From Rhopalosiphum padi (taxonomy: Eukaryota > Arthropoda > Insecta > Hemiptera > Aphididae), in assembly GCF_020882245.1 (NCBI RefSeq), contig NC_083598.1, forward strand, positions 27,999,858-28,063,857: DNA of 64,000 nucleotides, read 5' to 3'. The first letter of the stretch is position 1. The number at the start of each line of letters is the position of its first letter. The position numbers and the translations under genes were made by a program. The notes beneath the pieces are model-generated. The model saw only the letters and a program-made list of their open reading frames with translations, searched no databases and was not told the DNA's origin. Positions 24,471 to 36,559 of the stretch are shown piece by piece.

Positions 24471-25903
24471 ATGAAATCACATTGAAATTTTTTATGAAAA
24501 TGAGAGCACTTGTCATGTACTGAAGGCTGTTGTTTGACGACTGTTCAATAAAATTATTAGAATGGTTAATCGTCTCCTACAAATGACGACGATTGTCGAT
24601 TGCCACGGATGACAAATATTGTAATAATATGATAGATCATATGTTTTTTTTATAGAACTCTTTGTGATATTATAGGATTTATTTTTATATTTCAGCTGTC
24701 TTGCATACGAAACTTTTGGCATCTAATTAATTTCATACGTAAAACCATAATAATTATATATCCTGAATTTTTTTTTAAATTATAATTTTATTATTTCAAT
24801 AGTTGTTTAGTAAAATTTCTCACCAACAAATAAGACCATCTTCGACCAGCATAATTTTACATTGTACACAATGCATTAATGCATTATACATTGAATTAAA
24901 ATTGTATAAATTCGTTATAGTGACATACTTAACCTAGTCTACATGTAGTATTGTAGTCACCTACTATAGTAGCTATACAGCAGTTTACGGGTTGGCTGAA
25001 CTAAATGATTAATAATTTTAAAAATATTTAAAAGTTGAATTATTCAATTAATACTAAATAGTTAATAGATTATGATCTACGTATAATAAAGAAGGACTTA
25101 CAAAATCAATAAAATTAATTTCTAAATACAAGCAATTATTCACATTCAACTCGTTATACACATATGACATATAGTCACATATCATTTCCGTTTCGGTACC
25201 GTCCTGTTTAGGAATAATACATACCTACTCATACTATTTTACTGTTTTTAAAATTAATCGATAAGTTCTAACTAATATGCTCAGATAATTTGCGATATTA
25301 ATGTATATATATATATAATAAATGCATCTATTTATGGTATTGTGCTATTGTTATTTTATCCTATAAGTGTATAGTCAAAATATTTTGAAAATTATAATAT
25401 GTATAAGAAATGCAAACATTAACATTTGGTGAAATTTTCAAATAACTACAGTTATTCGTTTTTAAATTACTACAAGAAAACAAAAAACGGTTGGGCAGAA
25501 ATAGTTATCACAGAAATATGAAATGAATATCCAATATCTTAAAAATTCAAAATTCAGACAATTATAAAAAAATATTAATGCGTCTTTTCGGAAAACTTTT
25601 TATTTTTGTTAAGGATAAAAAAAACTTATATCAGTCAGGTACTCGGCCAGTTAAAAATTAAAAATGCTATTTATAGAATTAATATAAATATAAATTATTA
25701 TATAAAATGGGTCTGGTAATATACTAATATGACGATTATGTATTTTTGGTCTCACGTATTTTATGCATCGCGCGTTTGGGAATAAAATATGCATACGTAT
25801 ACGTCAACCGGCGGATAGCAGATTGTCCGGTGCAATAAGTATATATTTATTTTACGTCTAAAAAAGTAAATTAAAGCTCCAAAAGTATAAAAATCAAACT
25901 CAC

Positions 25904-26010
25904 GTAATCATCGATTTTTTTTTTGTGAAACTTAGTTGTGTCACATCGCCGACCCAGGAACACCTTTCCTCGTCCGTCTATACCGCGTTTCGAATTGAAG
26001 ATATTGAGAT
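25904..26010 (-). pseudogene. Exon-like block Q, copy 6 (most diverged)
   Basis: The last block of the cluster, with a GTGAGT donor at 25898-25903. One frame reads TDEERCSWVGDVTQLSFTKK. It aligns with DEDRMKKIWS...LVQLGF of copy 1 and with TDEEF...NVSALGF of the tandem array, and so links the two groups. A homopolymer A run before the donor may have shifted the phase. The upstream boundary is unclear. Confidence 0.35.
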
Positions 26011-26210
26011 ATTTCATAAAAATAAGATGAACAGAACGGCATATGCGTGTAAAATATTATACATATTAAAGTACGGTTTAACGATTTGTACGTCTATTTT
26101 TTCTCCGTTAAAATTATTACAACCATCAATCGTCTCCGACGAATAGCGAAGATTGATGATTACCATAGATGATAGATTATAATATGATAGATCCATATCC
26201 ATAGATTATA

Positions 26211-26901
26211 TACTGTATTACTATGTTGTAATATTATATTATTCGCCAGACATTTAAATTTATTCGGGAGTCTGCCGTTCGAGAGACTCAATTGTGTACT
26301 TATACAAATTTTATATGCATGACAAGGCGGAGGGCGGGGTAGATTGTATATAAATGTTGTTCAGGACATTAAGACTAGACTCATTCAAAGTTTCTGCCAT
26401 TGGCATCGCATAAATTAGTAATTAGTTGTTGTTATCGATATTTTTCGCCCGTATTATTATTGAATGACACCCGTCTTCTCATTATTAATGTAAAAATATT
26501 ATAATATTATCAATAATCAATATTAATATCGAAAACCATCATAATTATTTTCCAAACAGATAAAAATATTAAATTATAGGTACTACAATTTTCTTCAAAC
26601 TTTTTTATTGCTTTACTACTTTTTTTTGTGGCGAGTCCGCCGTCTCAAAGACCCCTGACGAGCCACTACACTGCAGGTGTTAATAAGTTGATGGCATAAA
26701 CAGCTTAAAACTAATCTACATAATATTTTGAATACTTCACTGTTAGTGTTAAATAATAATACACGGATTGGTGTCTTTAAATAATATTTTTGTAATAACT
26801 TAAAACAAAATAGATAATTATACCTATATAATCGTTATTTTTCGTTAAAATATACAGTTATTTTGTCAATATTCAAATTTGGTATATGGTATATGTATTA
26901 A
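26211..26901. other. Intergenic, no recognised gene
   Basis: Mostly AT-rich. It holds a GC-rich stretch with a TATATAAA motif at 26347-26356 and another GC-richer patch at 26630-26690 (GGCGAGTCCGCC). No reading frame or splice structure follows either. Confidence 0.4.
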
Positions 26902-27125
26902 CAGTAGCGCCGAACACGGGTATGAACTGGGGAAAATTCCCCAGAAATATTTATGGGTGGGTGGGTAATAATCAAAAATAATTTGTTATGCAGTATCTTG
27001 TATGTATGTAGTTAGAAATAAATATAGTACCTTTTTCGAACGTAACTAACTAAACATTTTTTTAGTAGGTGGGTCTAACACCAACATTTTTTTCCCATAA
27101 CATGAAATATAGATCGGCGCCACTG
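26902..27125. mobile_element. MITE with 12-bp CAGTRGCGCCGA termini
   Basis: The left end CAGTAGCGCCGA and the right end TCGGCGCCACTG are inverted repeats with one mismatch. The element is 224 bp and non-coding, with no clear target-site duplication. It contains the palindrome GGGGAAAATTCCCC (26929-26942). Confidence 0.65.
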
Positions 27126-27867
27126 GACTTACGACTAACCTCTGAGACTGGGAGTGAGAATATGAATTAAGTTAAAACTTTTAAGCAATAATAATAATAT
27201 AATAGTAGCTATAGTTATGCAGTTGTACTAAGTTATATAGCCGTGTCACGGATTCACAATTTAAAATAGTCTTATTAATTATTATAGACTATCTTAAATC
27301 GTGCACGGATTAAATAAGTAATCATGCTGTAATCGTATAGGTTAGGTATATAGATATATATCTGTGGGTACTCCTTTAATTATAATTTTATATCGTACTA
27401 AATGTCTAAACATACAAATTTTAAGTATAGTAATTATTACTTATTAGATACCTATGAATTATGTTGAGTATGATCACATTGAGATTTGAGCCACATTTGC
27501 GTTGTGAGCTGCGCACTTATTTAGTATTTACCGTTTACCATGATTTAGCATGGAAATAAATCTGGTAGCAGTGTTGACTAATGATCATCACCGACTTTTG
27601 TGCCATTAGATTCCTTAATTAATTGCATAGAATAAAATACTTTGATTATATGTCAATAGTAATAATAGTATGCTCTCATACTTACCAGGTACCTATTTTA
27701 AAAACAGATTTTAAGAGTCCAAAACCAATATAATATTGGTGTAAATAAATACAGATGAGATTTGATATAGCTTCAAATTAACTTATTGAATTAGTTATTA
27801 GTTCATAAAAATAATTATCCTTAAAATGTATAAAAAATGTTGGTTAAGTAAAAAAAGTAGGTGATCA
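27126..27867. other. Intergenic, no recognised feature
   Basis: AT-rich. An imperfect hairpin occurs around 27258-27310 (TTTAAAATAGTC and GACTATCTTAAA). No gene was seen. Confidence 0.4.
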
Positions 27868-27875
27868 CTCTACCC

Positions 27876-28120
27876 CAGTGGTTTTCAAACTGGATACTGC
27901 GGTTTTTCCATAAATTACCGATTGCATTGAATTGTGATATAAGAAAATGCGGGTAGTATCAACACTGTCAACTATTCGTCCAAGAATTAAAAATATTTGT
28001 TAGTCCATCAATCACACATTTCTAATTAAATCTATAAATAATTATAATTAATTCAAAACAATTTTGTTCATCTAAAAAAAAGATCAATGTGCTGTGTAAA
28101 TAAAAGTTTGAAAACCACTG
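27876..28120. mobile_element. hAT MITE with perfect termini and target-site duplication
   Basis: CAGTGGTTTTCAAACT and AGTTTGAAAACCACTG are exact 16-bp inverted repeats. CTCTACCC is duplicated on both sides (27868-27875 and 28121-28128). The 8-bp duplication and CAGTGG start are hAT features. At 245 bp it has no transposase. Confidence 0.92.
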
Positions 28121-28128
28121 CTCTACCC

Positions 28129-28965
28129 TATAGTAATGTGTAATTCAACATTGAGTATGTCACTGTAGGATATGTGTTAAATTAAAACTTAATGACAAGT
28201 CATTACATACAAAAAAATAACTTCTAAAATTAACCACATAGGTAGTAGGTTAAATTAATTTATGACAAAAATGTCGTAGTGTACAAGTATAAAATATAAG
28301 AATATACATTAAAAGTTGCGAGTTTCCCAAGAGTAGACAATATGTAGTATTATTTAATTTAGTGCTATTATTAATTTAAATAAAATAGTTATTATTTACA
28401 ACTAAAATAAAGTATGAAAATTATATTATCAAGGGTTGGGATGATATGTCACCTCATTGGAGAGCATATTTTATTGCAAAATGTTATGTCTAATATATAT
28501 TTTGTACTACTTAAAATAGAATACATATTTAATTATGTTTGTGGATTAGTCAAAAAATGTATACTTAAATATTTTAGACTGTGATTGGATATAAGCTAGC
28601 TATTTTGGTACAATTTCAGTTGAATAATATTTATACTATACTATATTTTTAACATATAAATACATTTATTAAAAAATCACCAAGTCATTTACAAAAATAT
28701 TCCATTCACATAACATTCATTGGACATTTCCAACAATAAAAAAAAGTTAACGTGCATATCAAATACATTCCAATAATATTATTACATAAAAACAGGGGGA
28801 GGGGAAATCAATAATAATTTAAAAATTACAAAATACACATTTAACTATTTATGTACTAATTTAAATATATCTAGATTTTAAAAATGATAATGAAATTATA
28901 ATCAGGTGGTTTTAGGCTGAATGCTAATATAGGAAAAATTAAAACAACATTGATATACAAATTCT
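28129..28965. other. Region downstream of cactus
   Basis: AT-rich, no coding signal. The part above about 28650 should be the cactus 3'UTR. Confidence 0.5.
28665..28670 (-). terminator. Probable poly(A) signal of cactus
   Basis: AATAAA on the minus strand, about 300 bp after the cactus stop codon, giving a plausible short 3'UTR. Confidence 0.5.
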
Positions 28966-31900
28966 TCAACACTTGATTGAACTGTTATTAGGTAACTGAA
29001 GTACATTCATCGATTTCACAAGATCGTCAGACTGAAATAAACATTTTAAAATTAGCTTTACATACAACAAACAACAAAATTTATAAATATAACATACAAT
29101 TTCATCATCTTCTTCATCTTCATCATAATCACCTTCAATTTCAAATGCTAATTTTCCAGCATAACTCTCAATGTTTGGATCGATTTTATCTAATAAACAT
29201 TCAATTAGATTAGCTCTATTTAGAGCTACAGCAAAGTGTAATGCCGTGTATCCGCTTTTATAATCCTAAAAATTAATAATTAAATTGTTAGTTATTTATT
29301 TAACATCTTTTTCAGTACTGTTCAACTATGTTATGATTATAACATAAATGTAATAAATTCTACTTAAGTCTTATTTCACAGCATCACATATTGTATGCCA
29401 TACTTAAATGATAGTATGTTTCCCTCGTCAATATGACACGCATTAACTTAACCAATGTAAACTAAAAACCCATACATACAATATGTAACTATGTGACCAC
29501 TTAAGAAAAAAAATTTTAATGGTGCAAATACCATAAACTAAAAATCACTAGTGCATTTGAAATCCAAATTATTTTTTAATGCAATATTATAACAAGCATT
29601 TTTAAAAACAAAAATAATATTTAACTTACTGTGATATTCACATTTTTTGAACTATTAACAATAAATCTAAGTAAATTTGGATGGTTAGCAATTGTTGCAA
29701 TATGAATACACGCCAAACCTAAAACAAAAATATATAAATTTAAAAATATTCACAAATATACCAATATATTAAAATTGTATACTACATAGAAATAAATATT
29801 TAATTGCACCTCTATTATATACTAAATTTTTTTATTATCATATATTAAGAGTAATCATTAGTAATCATTTACTATCTACAAGTACAATCTACTAATAAAT
29901 TTGATTGGCTTGTTTTAATTTAATAAACATGTCATATACTATCATAATATTAAATATGGTGAGAGGGATGTAATCAAAAATATGTCCCTATGCCCCTGTT
30001 AAGTATTGCTATTCTTTTCTACATTGTGGTTGTACCATATAATCTAGTAAGAGATATATCTCTCCTATTCTATCCTCCCTTCCACAGCATACATCTGTAC
30101 ACCACTATTTTAACTATCCTAACAATAAATAATAATTAAAATAAAATCTAATTATACATACTACACAAAATTTAATTCTAAAATCAATAAATTTATTTTT
30201 AAAAATTTAATACACATTTTTAAATCAGGTGTTGTATAGCGCTATTTATAGTACATGATCTACCAGCGATGTTACAAATAAAATATATGGTTCCCACTTT
30301 AATTTGATGGCCTATTCAAATAACAAACATGTATTCATAAGAAAAAATTATTTTTTCATAAAACTGTTATATAAAAAAATTCAATAAATAAAATAGTTTA
30401 ACATTTCATAAATAAAAAAAAAAGTTATCTTTCACTTTAAAAACGTTTGCCTATTCCTCGAAAATGAATTAATAATAGTAAATTGGGTTTATTTATTTCT
30501 TCATCAATAAATTCCATAAATTAACTAGTAATTATAAACCACATAGTAAACTATATTTATGATTATCAAGCCACTAAAATTTGTAAATGTACGGTTTCCA
30601 AACTGCTAATTGACATTGTTGTCGCCAACGATTGTACTGGTCACAGACTCTATTTCCATGTATTTTCCAATAAAAAATAGTGTATTATAACCTGCTGTAT
30701 AACAGAATGCAATACCAGACACACAGTTACCAATAGACATTATACAATAAGACAACTAATGATTAGGACATAACCCAATAAATATTATTCTAATGGTTAA
30801 TATTTTAATAATAAATTCAAGTTTATAAAAAAAAAAACAAATTATTAGAATATTCTGAGCAAAGACAGTCTTAACCTTAACTAAACCTAATTTTTTGGAA
30901 ACAATAGTAACTAAAATATTTTTTTAACAATATAATTAAAATTTTTACCTCAAAAGTACCAACTACACTCTGTCCAGCAAGAGAATGTGCCAGAATGCAG
31001 ACTGACCAAAATCAGTTTTTCTGCGCATTCCCAAATGATACCCAATCATAAGCGAATCAGTTTTGATAGCATGATGGGAGTTGCGTAGAATCGGCGCGTT
31101 CTCTTGCTGGACAGAGTATAGATTAAATTTACTATCAGAAATATTCCTCAAAATGTATAATAAAAGCAATTTTTCTGACTTAAAAATAAAAAATATACAT
31201 CAATATAAATTCAATATATTTTTTGATTCACTCAAAATCTAAAAAATGTAGAAAATATAATATTTTAATTAATAGAATGTTAATGTCCCTACTAGCTATA
31301 AAACAATAAATTACAATATATTATATCTTTGAATAATAAATAACATTTATAAAATAATATTTCACAAATTTTATTATTTTTAATCTAGGTACTTATCACA
31401 CTTAAATTAATTCCATACATTCACATGACATCATTATAAAAATCACTATGAATCACGGTCAAATCTATAAACACTCAACAGGTTGGGGGCAATCAAGGAC
31501 AATGTATTATATAAAATCTTTTAAATTAATGCTTACTGTCCATAAAGTAGTTCCTCCTTTCTTGTAAAACTCATTAAATATTTATGTAACTACTTAAATT
31601 TAATAAATTTTAATATAAAATTCATGTAATTAATCTTTTTAAAAATTGAATAAAAATATAAAAGGTCAAGTAATAATATGAAATATCTGCTTCTTTATTA
31701 AATGTGTTACAACAAAATATCTAAAATTATGCATTTATCACTTAGTAACCTTAAAATATTATTTATCTTTAAAAAGTTTAGGTAAATGTAAAAAATATGA
31801 ATGTTTATATAGCCCAGTACTTAATATAATTTTATTTAGTATTCAAACCTTAGTTACACACCGAAATTAAATACCATCCGAAGTTTAGAATATTGTACAT

Positions 31901-34393
31901 AGTCCAATAAACTATTTTAAACATAAAATGATACCAGCCACAATAACATTAAAATAAAATAATACAGGCATTGATTAAATATTTAATATTAAATAATTGA
32001 TATTTAATCAATGATATAGGTACTTAGTAAAAAAAAAATGATTTTATTCACTAAATGTTATTTTAAATTAATGTTGTTTTTTTTTCAGTTGGTAATTGAA
32101 TAATATTAAAAAAAAATGTTTACCAAGAGCTATTTCATGTACCAAATTTTGAATTTTCAAAGTAGGGTCACCAAAGATTTTTTAAGAACTATACACTGTT
32201 TACCATTAGTTGTTTATCTGGTCTTTAAGATTTAAAGTTCCAAAGTTAGCAATATTATAGGTCCAAATAAATATTAAATTATCAATCAGATACATTTACC
32301 AAATTTAAAATAATTATTTATAAATAATATATATATAATACAATTTAGATACATACCATCATAATTAATAGTATCGAATATTTTTGATAGTAATACATAA
32401 CTAGCTAATATTCTCAAGCAATCTAGTTTTCCACCATAACATGCCAAATGAACTGCTGTATTTCCATTACAATCTAATATTTCTGCATTGGCATTAGCCA
32501 TCATTAGGTATTTTACAATTTCACATTGGTTTGTGATAACAGCCAAATGGAGAGCACTCTAAAAACCAAAATTAAGTTATCAATCAATACGAGTATGAAA
32601 AAATATTTATACATATATTATAATAATAAAATGCAACGTGAAGATAAAAATAAAATTAAAATACCTATTTACTCACAAATAATAAAATAATAAGTTTCAC
32701 AGATTCAATTAATTAAAAATAAAATATGTTATAAGTAAATTAATTAGTACCTAGGCTAATAATGATTTAGAATATTATATTCATTAATAAAATCAAAAGG
32801 TTAGCAATATTGTTATTGTATGATATTAAGAGGGTAAAAATATATAAAAATTGTGTATTACAGTATTGAGTATTATGCCTGATAAATAATTAAAAAATAA
32901 ATAACAAACTGATTTTAAATTTTAACAGTATACATAAAGTTTACTAGTATTTTCTATTTATTCATTGTGTATGACTGGTACATAAATTAACATTTAGTAA
33001 TGATAACATATGCCTATATATTTGGCTAATAAAATTGTTGCCACTAGTTAACAGTTAAAATTCATAAATATTTTTAATATTACTAAAAAAACATATTATA
33101 TCAAAAGTGATAAAAAATGAAACAATGAAGTATTTTTAATGGAATGAAACATAACCTTTAGAGTAGGCAAGTAGAGAACTTTGAACCTGAATTGTACAAC
33201 TGTAAATGGGTAATTATGTAGTTTAAAATATAATAGTTAATTTGATAATTTTAAATTTAAATTATCTTGAAAATAAATAAATATACCGATAATATTTAAT
33301 TATTTACAATGTTCTTTAATTTGACTTCATATATGATCGTATTATACACTTACTTGGCCATCATCATTTCGTATATCTAAAAGTTTGGAATCTGGACAAA
33401 TATCAATTAACCGTTTTGAAACTTGGATATATCCATGGAGAATAGCAAGATGAAGTTGCCTAAAAAAACAAAATAAATTTACAATTACATATATGAATAT
33501 TAATTTAAATAAGCAACAGTATTTAGAAAGTAATAATCCAAAGATAAATTATTAATTAAGCACAAATTATAGGTAGACTATGAGAAATTGGTATTTATCA
33601 GATTCTAGAAATATAGAGTAGATATAAATTTGGTATGTTAAACTTTTACATGAGGCGAGTTCAATAAGAACATATATACTTCGGTCCCTACATTGCTAAG
33701 ATGAAAAATAAACCTTTAGCAAAATGCATATAACAGTTGAACTAAATGGATAAATTGATATCTGCTTTGTAGAGAATATGCTAAACAATACAGCATCATA
33801 AATGGCAAGTTGGCCTTTGCAGGAATCTTATCAAAAAGAAGGAGAGCAATTTTTAAACAATTTAAAGTTTGAAAGTAGAACCAAGGTCATAATATTTTAG
33901 AGAGGTTAGAGGCTTCATTTAAATTATTGTAATAGATTATTTTTAAGAATATTTAAGAATGTTTTATATTTTTTTTAATAAACAATTCATGAATTTAGAT
34001 AAATTTAGGTACATACGTGTCACCATCTTCATTCTGTTGAAAATAAAACTGCCAATTCTTTTCAGTTTTGGAATAGGGTTTGCAAGTGTCTTTCTGGTCA
34101 ACATCCAATTCACTCAAACAGCCTGATTCGCAGATATCCAAGCCACTATCCACAACAATTTTTGGCGTATCTTTTAGTTGTTTAGAATTGAGCTCTTCGT
34201 TTTTTAGTTCAAATTCAATATTCTCTTTGGATAACATATCACAAGACAGATTGGCACCAGACAAAAATCCAGAATCCATTTTTATATTGGCATTGTCTTC
34301 GGTAACCTTCTCGCTTTTAATGGACTGCTGTTGTTTCTCCCGCTTCCCTGAAAGTTCCATTTTTAGTTTGTCTGCGTTGCTCTTGGACCACAT
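28966..34393 (-). CDS. cact: Cactus / IkB inhibitor of NF-kB, complete
   Basis: IkB proteins bind Rel/Dorsal dimers through ankyrin repeats and keep them in the cytoplasm until Toll signalling triggers their destruction. Six minus-strand exons join in frame to 335 aa: 34017-34393 (ATG 34391-34393), 33354-33459, 32357-32558, 29630-29718, 29098-29265 and 28966-29031 (TGA 28966-28968). The N-terminal third is unstructured and holds DSGFLS at aa 40-45, a canonical DSG-phi-x-S phosphodegron, plus a second site, DSGLDICES. Five ankyrin repeats follow (about aa 122-290), with motifs TQLHLAILHGY, SALHLAVITNQ, TAVHLACYGG, ACIHIATIANH and TALHFAVALN. The tail is acidic (YDEDEEDDE), like the PEST-type tail of IkB. 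Drosophila Cactus is longer and usually credited with six repeats. Long introns contain one MITE (30966-31118) and no other gene. Confidence 0.93.
30966..31118. mobile_element. MITE with ~27-bp termini in a cactus intron
   Basis: The ends ACTCTGTCCAGCAAGAGAA and its reverse complement frame a 153-bp element. The match continues about six bases inward with two mismatches (TGTGCC versus CGCGCC). TA flanks both ends (30964-30965 and 31119-31120), suggesting a Tc1/mariner-superfamily target-site duplication. It lies in the 2.6-kb intron between exons 3 and 4. Confidence 0.85.
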
Positions 34394-36551
34394 ACTTTAT
34401 GTCAATAAAAAGTGCGTTTAAAGGTGAAAAAACTATTCAAGACAATATTATAAGAATATTTTTATACTGTATAAACTAAAGCACAAAGGCTTGATCGCAG
34501 CCTAATTATAAAATTTTATGTCTGTGGGTAAGCGAATAACAGTAGTAATGGTTAAACAGAACCTCTTATCGTTTTCAAAAATAAATTAAAATCGGAAACA
34601 CAATAGTGGCGCGATAAAATAAAATATATAGGTACAAAACAGATTTTTCAAAAATATAGAACACAAATAAACACAAATGGACTAGAGACGACAATAATTT
34701 TTGATTCGAAAACCGTTCGGAAGACTATTACACGATCATACCGCACGCACGAAATACATTTACTTGAAAAAAAAAACAAAATTGGTAGACAATAATAATT
34801 ATTTAGGACGGTACGAATTCAGACTCGATTGCCACATGCCAGTATGGCACTTGCACTCACTGCGACCGACGACGCACACGAGCGGAGCACAACAGCAGAC
34901 TACACCGTACTACTGCAGCAGTAAAGCAGACTAAAGCTACTGACGTACTGTGTTACACGCCAATTCACAAGTCTGTATTCGAGACTGACTGTGGCCGGGG
35001 AACACCGAACTGAGAGCGATGACGGTCGGACGGAATATCATTATCATATTATTAATGTGGTAAATAATAATAATATTATATGGGTACGATATTATTATCA
35101 TCACGGCGCGGAAATACGGGAACTACGTAGTCAGCTGTTAATACGGTCTTGGTCTTGGTATTAATACCAACCACACAATAATATATATACAGAATTATAT
35201 AAACCTGAGGTACCAACTGTTTACCAAGTATCACTGTGTCACCAGTAGCAAGCTGCTGCTACGGCGCGCAATGCCTTAATGTCTATGGTTGTGGTCAACA
35301 GAAATACGAAAGTGAAGGGCGCAGGAATGCAGGATCATAGGGCATGTGCCATATAGTTCATATCACGGTTGTAATTCGATGTCGTTATTAACATTATTAC
35401 GTCGGGCTGGCGGCCAGTGGCCTGTAGTTCAGTATAGAACTACCTTAAAGAGTGGGTGGTGGATGGGTAAAATATACACGAGTACTATAGCAGAGTGCCA
35501 AGTCGTTCTACTATGATTTTATTAGACACAAGAATGTAATTAAATTATTTATATTTATAATGATATTTTTATTTATAGCAATGCTAAAAAAAAGTATTCA
35601 GAAGGCTGCTAAATTGGAAGATGTGAGTGAACCAGACCGAAAATTTGGTTGTTAATGTGGAGGCACTTGGAGGGCAAAATATATTTATTTTTTTTTGCGC
35701 TCGAAAATCATAAGTGAAGACGTGAAGTAAATTGTCGGAGTATAGAGTTGTGTGGTTCGGATACTGTTGATACTGATGTATTTGCAATTAAATGTAACAT
35801 ATTTTAAGTCTATACTCTATAGATATAATATCTAAACATTCATTTATAACTCGTAAAGTACCTTACGTTAAGTAAAGTAAAAAAGTACGTTAAGTAATTT
35901 TTAAATATTCACAAATTTAAATTACAGCAATTTTTATTACGATAATCGAGTATCTTCTTAATGCTATTGTACTTGTTTTTTATATTTTCCCTCTTCATAA
36001 CTAAATATAAATGTTAATGATTTTTAAATCGTTATTTTTGTAATTGTACCTATAATATACTATACTATACCTAACTTTTAAATTTATAATATTGCAAACT
36101 AGAATTGCAATATAATTTAAGTTTTTTGTCTCTTAAATATTAAAATATTAACGTGCCCAAGTAAATTAAAGATACCTGCCAAGTCACAAGGTCAAAATGA
36201 GTAAAATTTTTCCTTTATATTTTTATTATGTAATCTATACCTAAAAAATAAAAAGCGTTATATAACTGTTTATTTTAATATAATACACATCAGTCGTTTG
36301 AACAGGAAAATAATATTAAGAAAAACAATTCTTATTTCATTAGGTATTAAATATAAACATATTAGTAATAAGTAATAAGTAATAACTTAATAGTTCTTTT
36401 TTAAATTTTAGAAATTAAAACCAATATTTATAAGAATATTTAATATTAGTAAAACTAATAGATAATAGTAAAAATTACCTATTACTACCATTGACTATAA
36501 GTACTTATAACCACGATTAAAATTAAAAATATATCTTAAATCGTGCTTACA
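34394..36551. other. Cactus upstream region
   Basis: Contains the cactus 5'UTR and promoter. GC content is raised between about 34690 and 35450, as expected near a promoter, but I can fix no start site. Open frames here are short and mutually overlapping. A stem is possible at about 35146-35172 (GGTCTTGGTATTAATACCAA). Confidence 0.45.
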
Positions 36552-36559
36552 ACCTACAA

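Larger units (their letters stand above)
16610..26210. repeat. Cluster of duplicated 4-5 kb segments
   Basis: Ordered blocks recur. Block P (CGATATTATGGCAAGATCTG onward) is at about 16.62, 19.05, 20.10 and 23.82 kb. Exon-like block Q is at 17.07, 19.57, 20.68, 22.10, 24.35 and 25.90 kb. Block R (TTGTTAATCGTC to CAGCTGTCTTGCATACG) follows each Q by about 0.15 kb. Block S is at 21.09-21.95 and 24.97-25.80 kb and nearly identical. Block T is at 18.5-18.95 and 23.0-23.7 kb. The order Q-R-T-P-Q-R-S occurs twice (about 17.0-22.0 and 22.0-25.85 kb), and the first copy has an extra P-Q-R. Apart from the Q blocks, no coding potential is visible. Confidence 0.85.

Noticed and set aside
17067..26010. 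Bicycle-type aphid effector genes
   Set aside because: Small exons in a tandem cluster brought this family to mind, but no paired C-x-Y-C motifs are seen and the exons are longer than typical bicycle microexons.
26347..26356. TATA box for an unknown plus-strand gene
   Set aside because: The motif is preceded by GC-rich DNA, but no exon, ORF or splice site follows. In AT-rich DNA such motifs occur by chance.
35584..35787. 67-codon minus-strand ORF upstream of cactus
   Set aside because: No recognisable domain, no splice context, and a length expected by chance.
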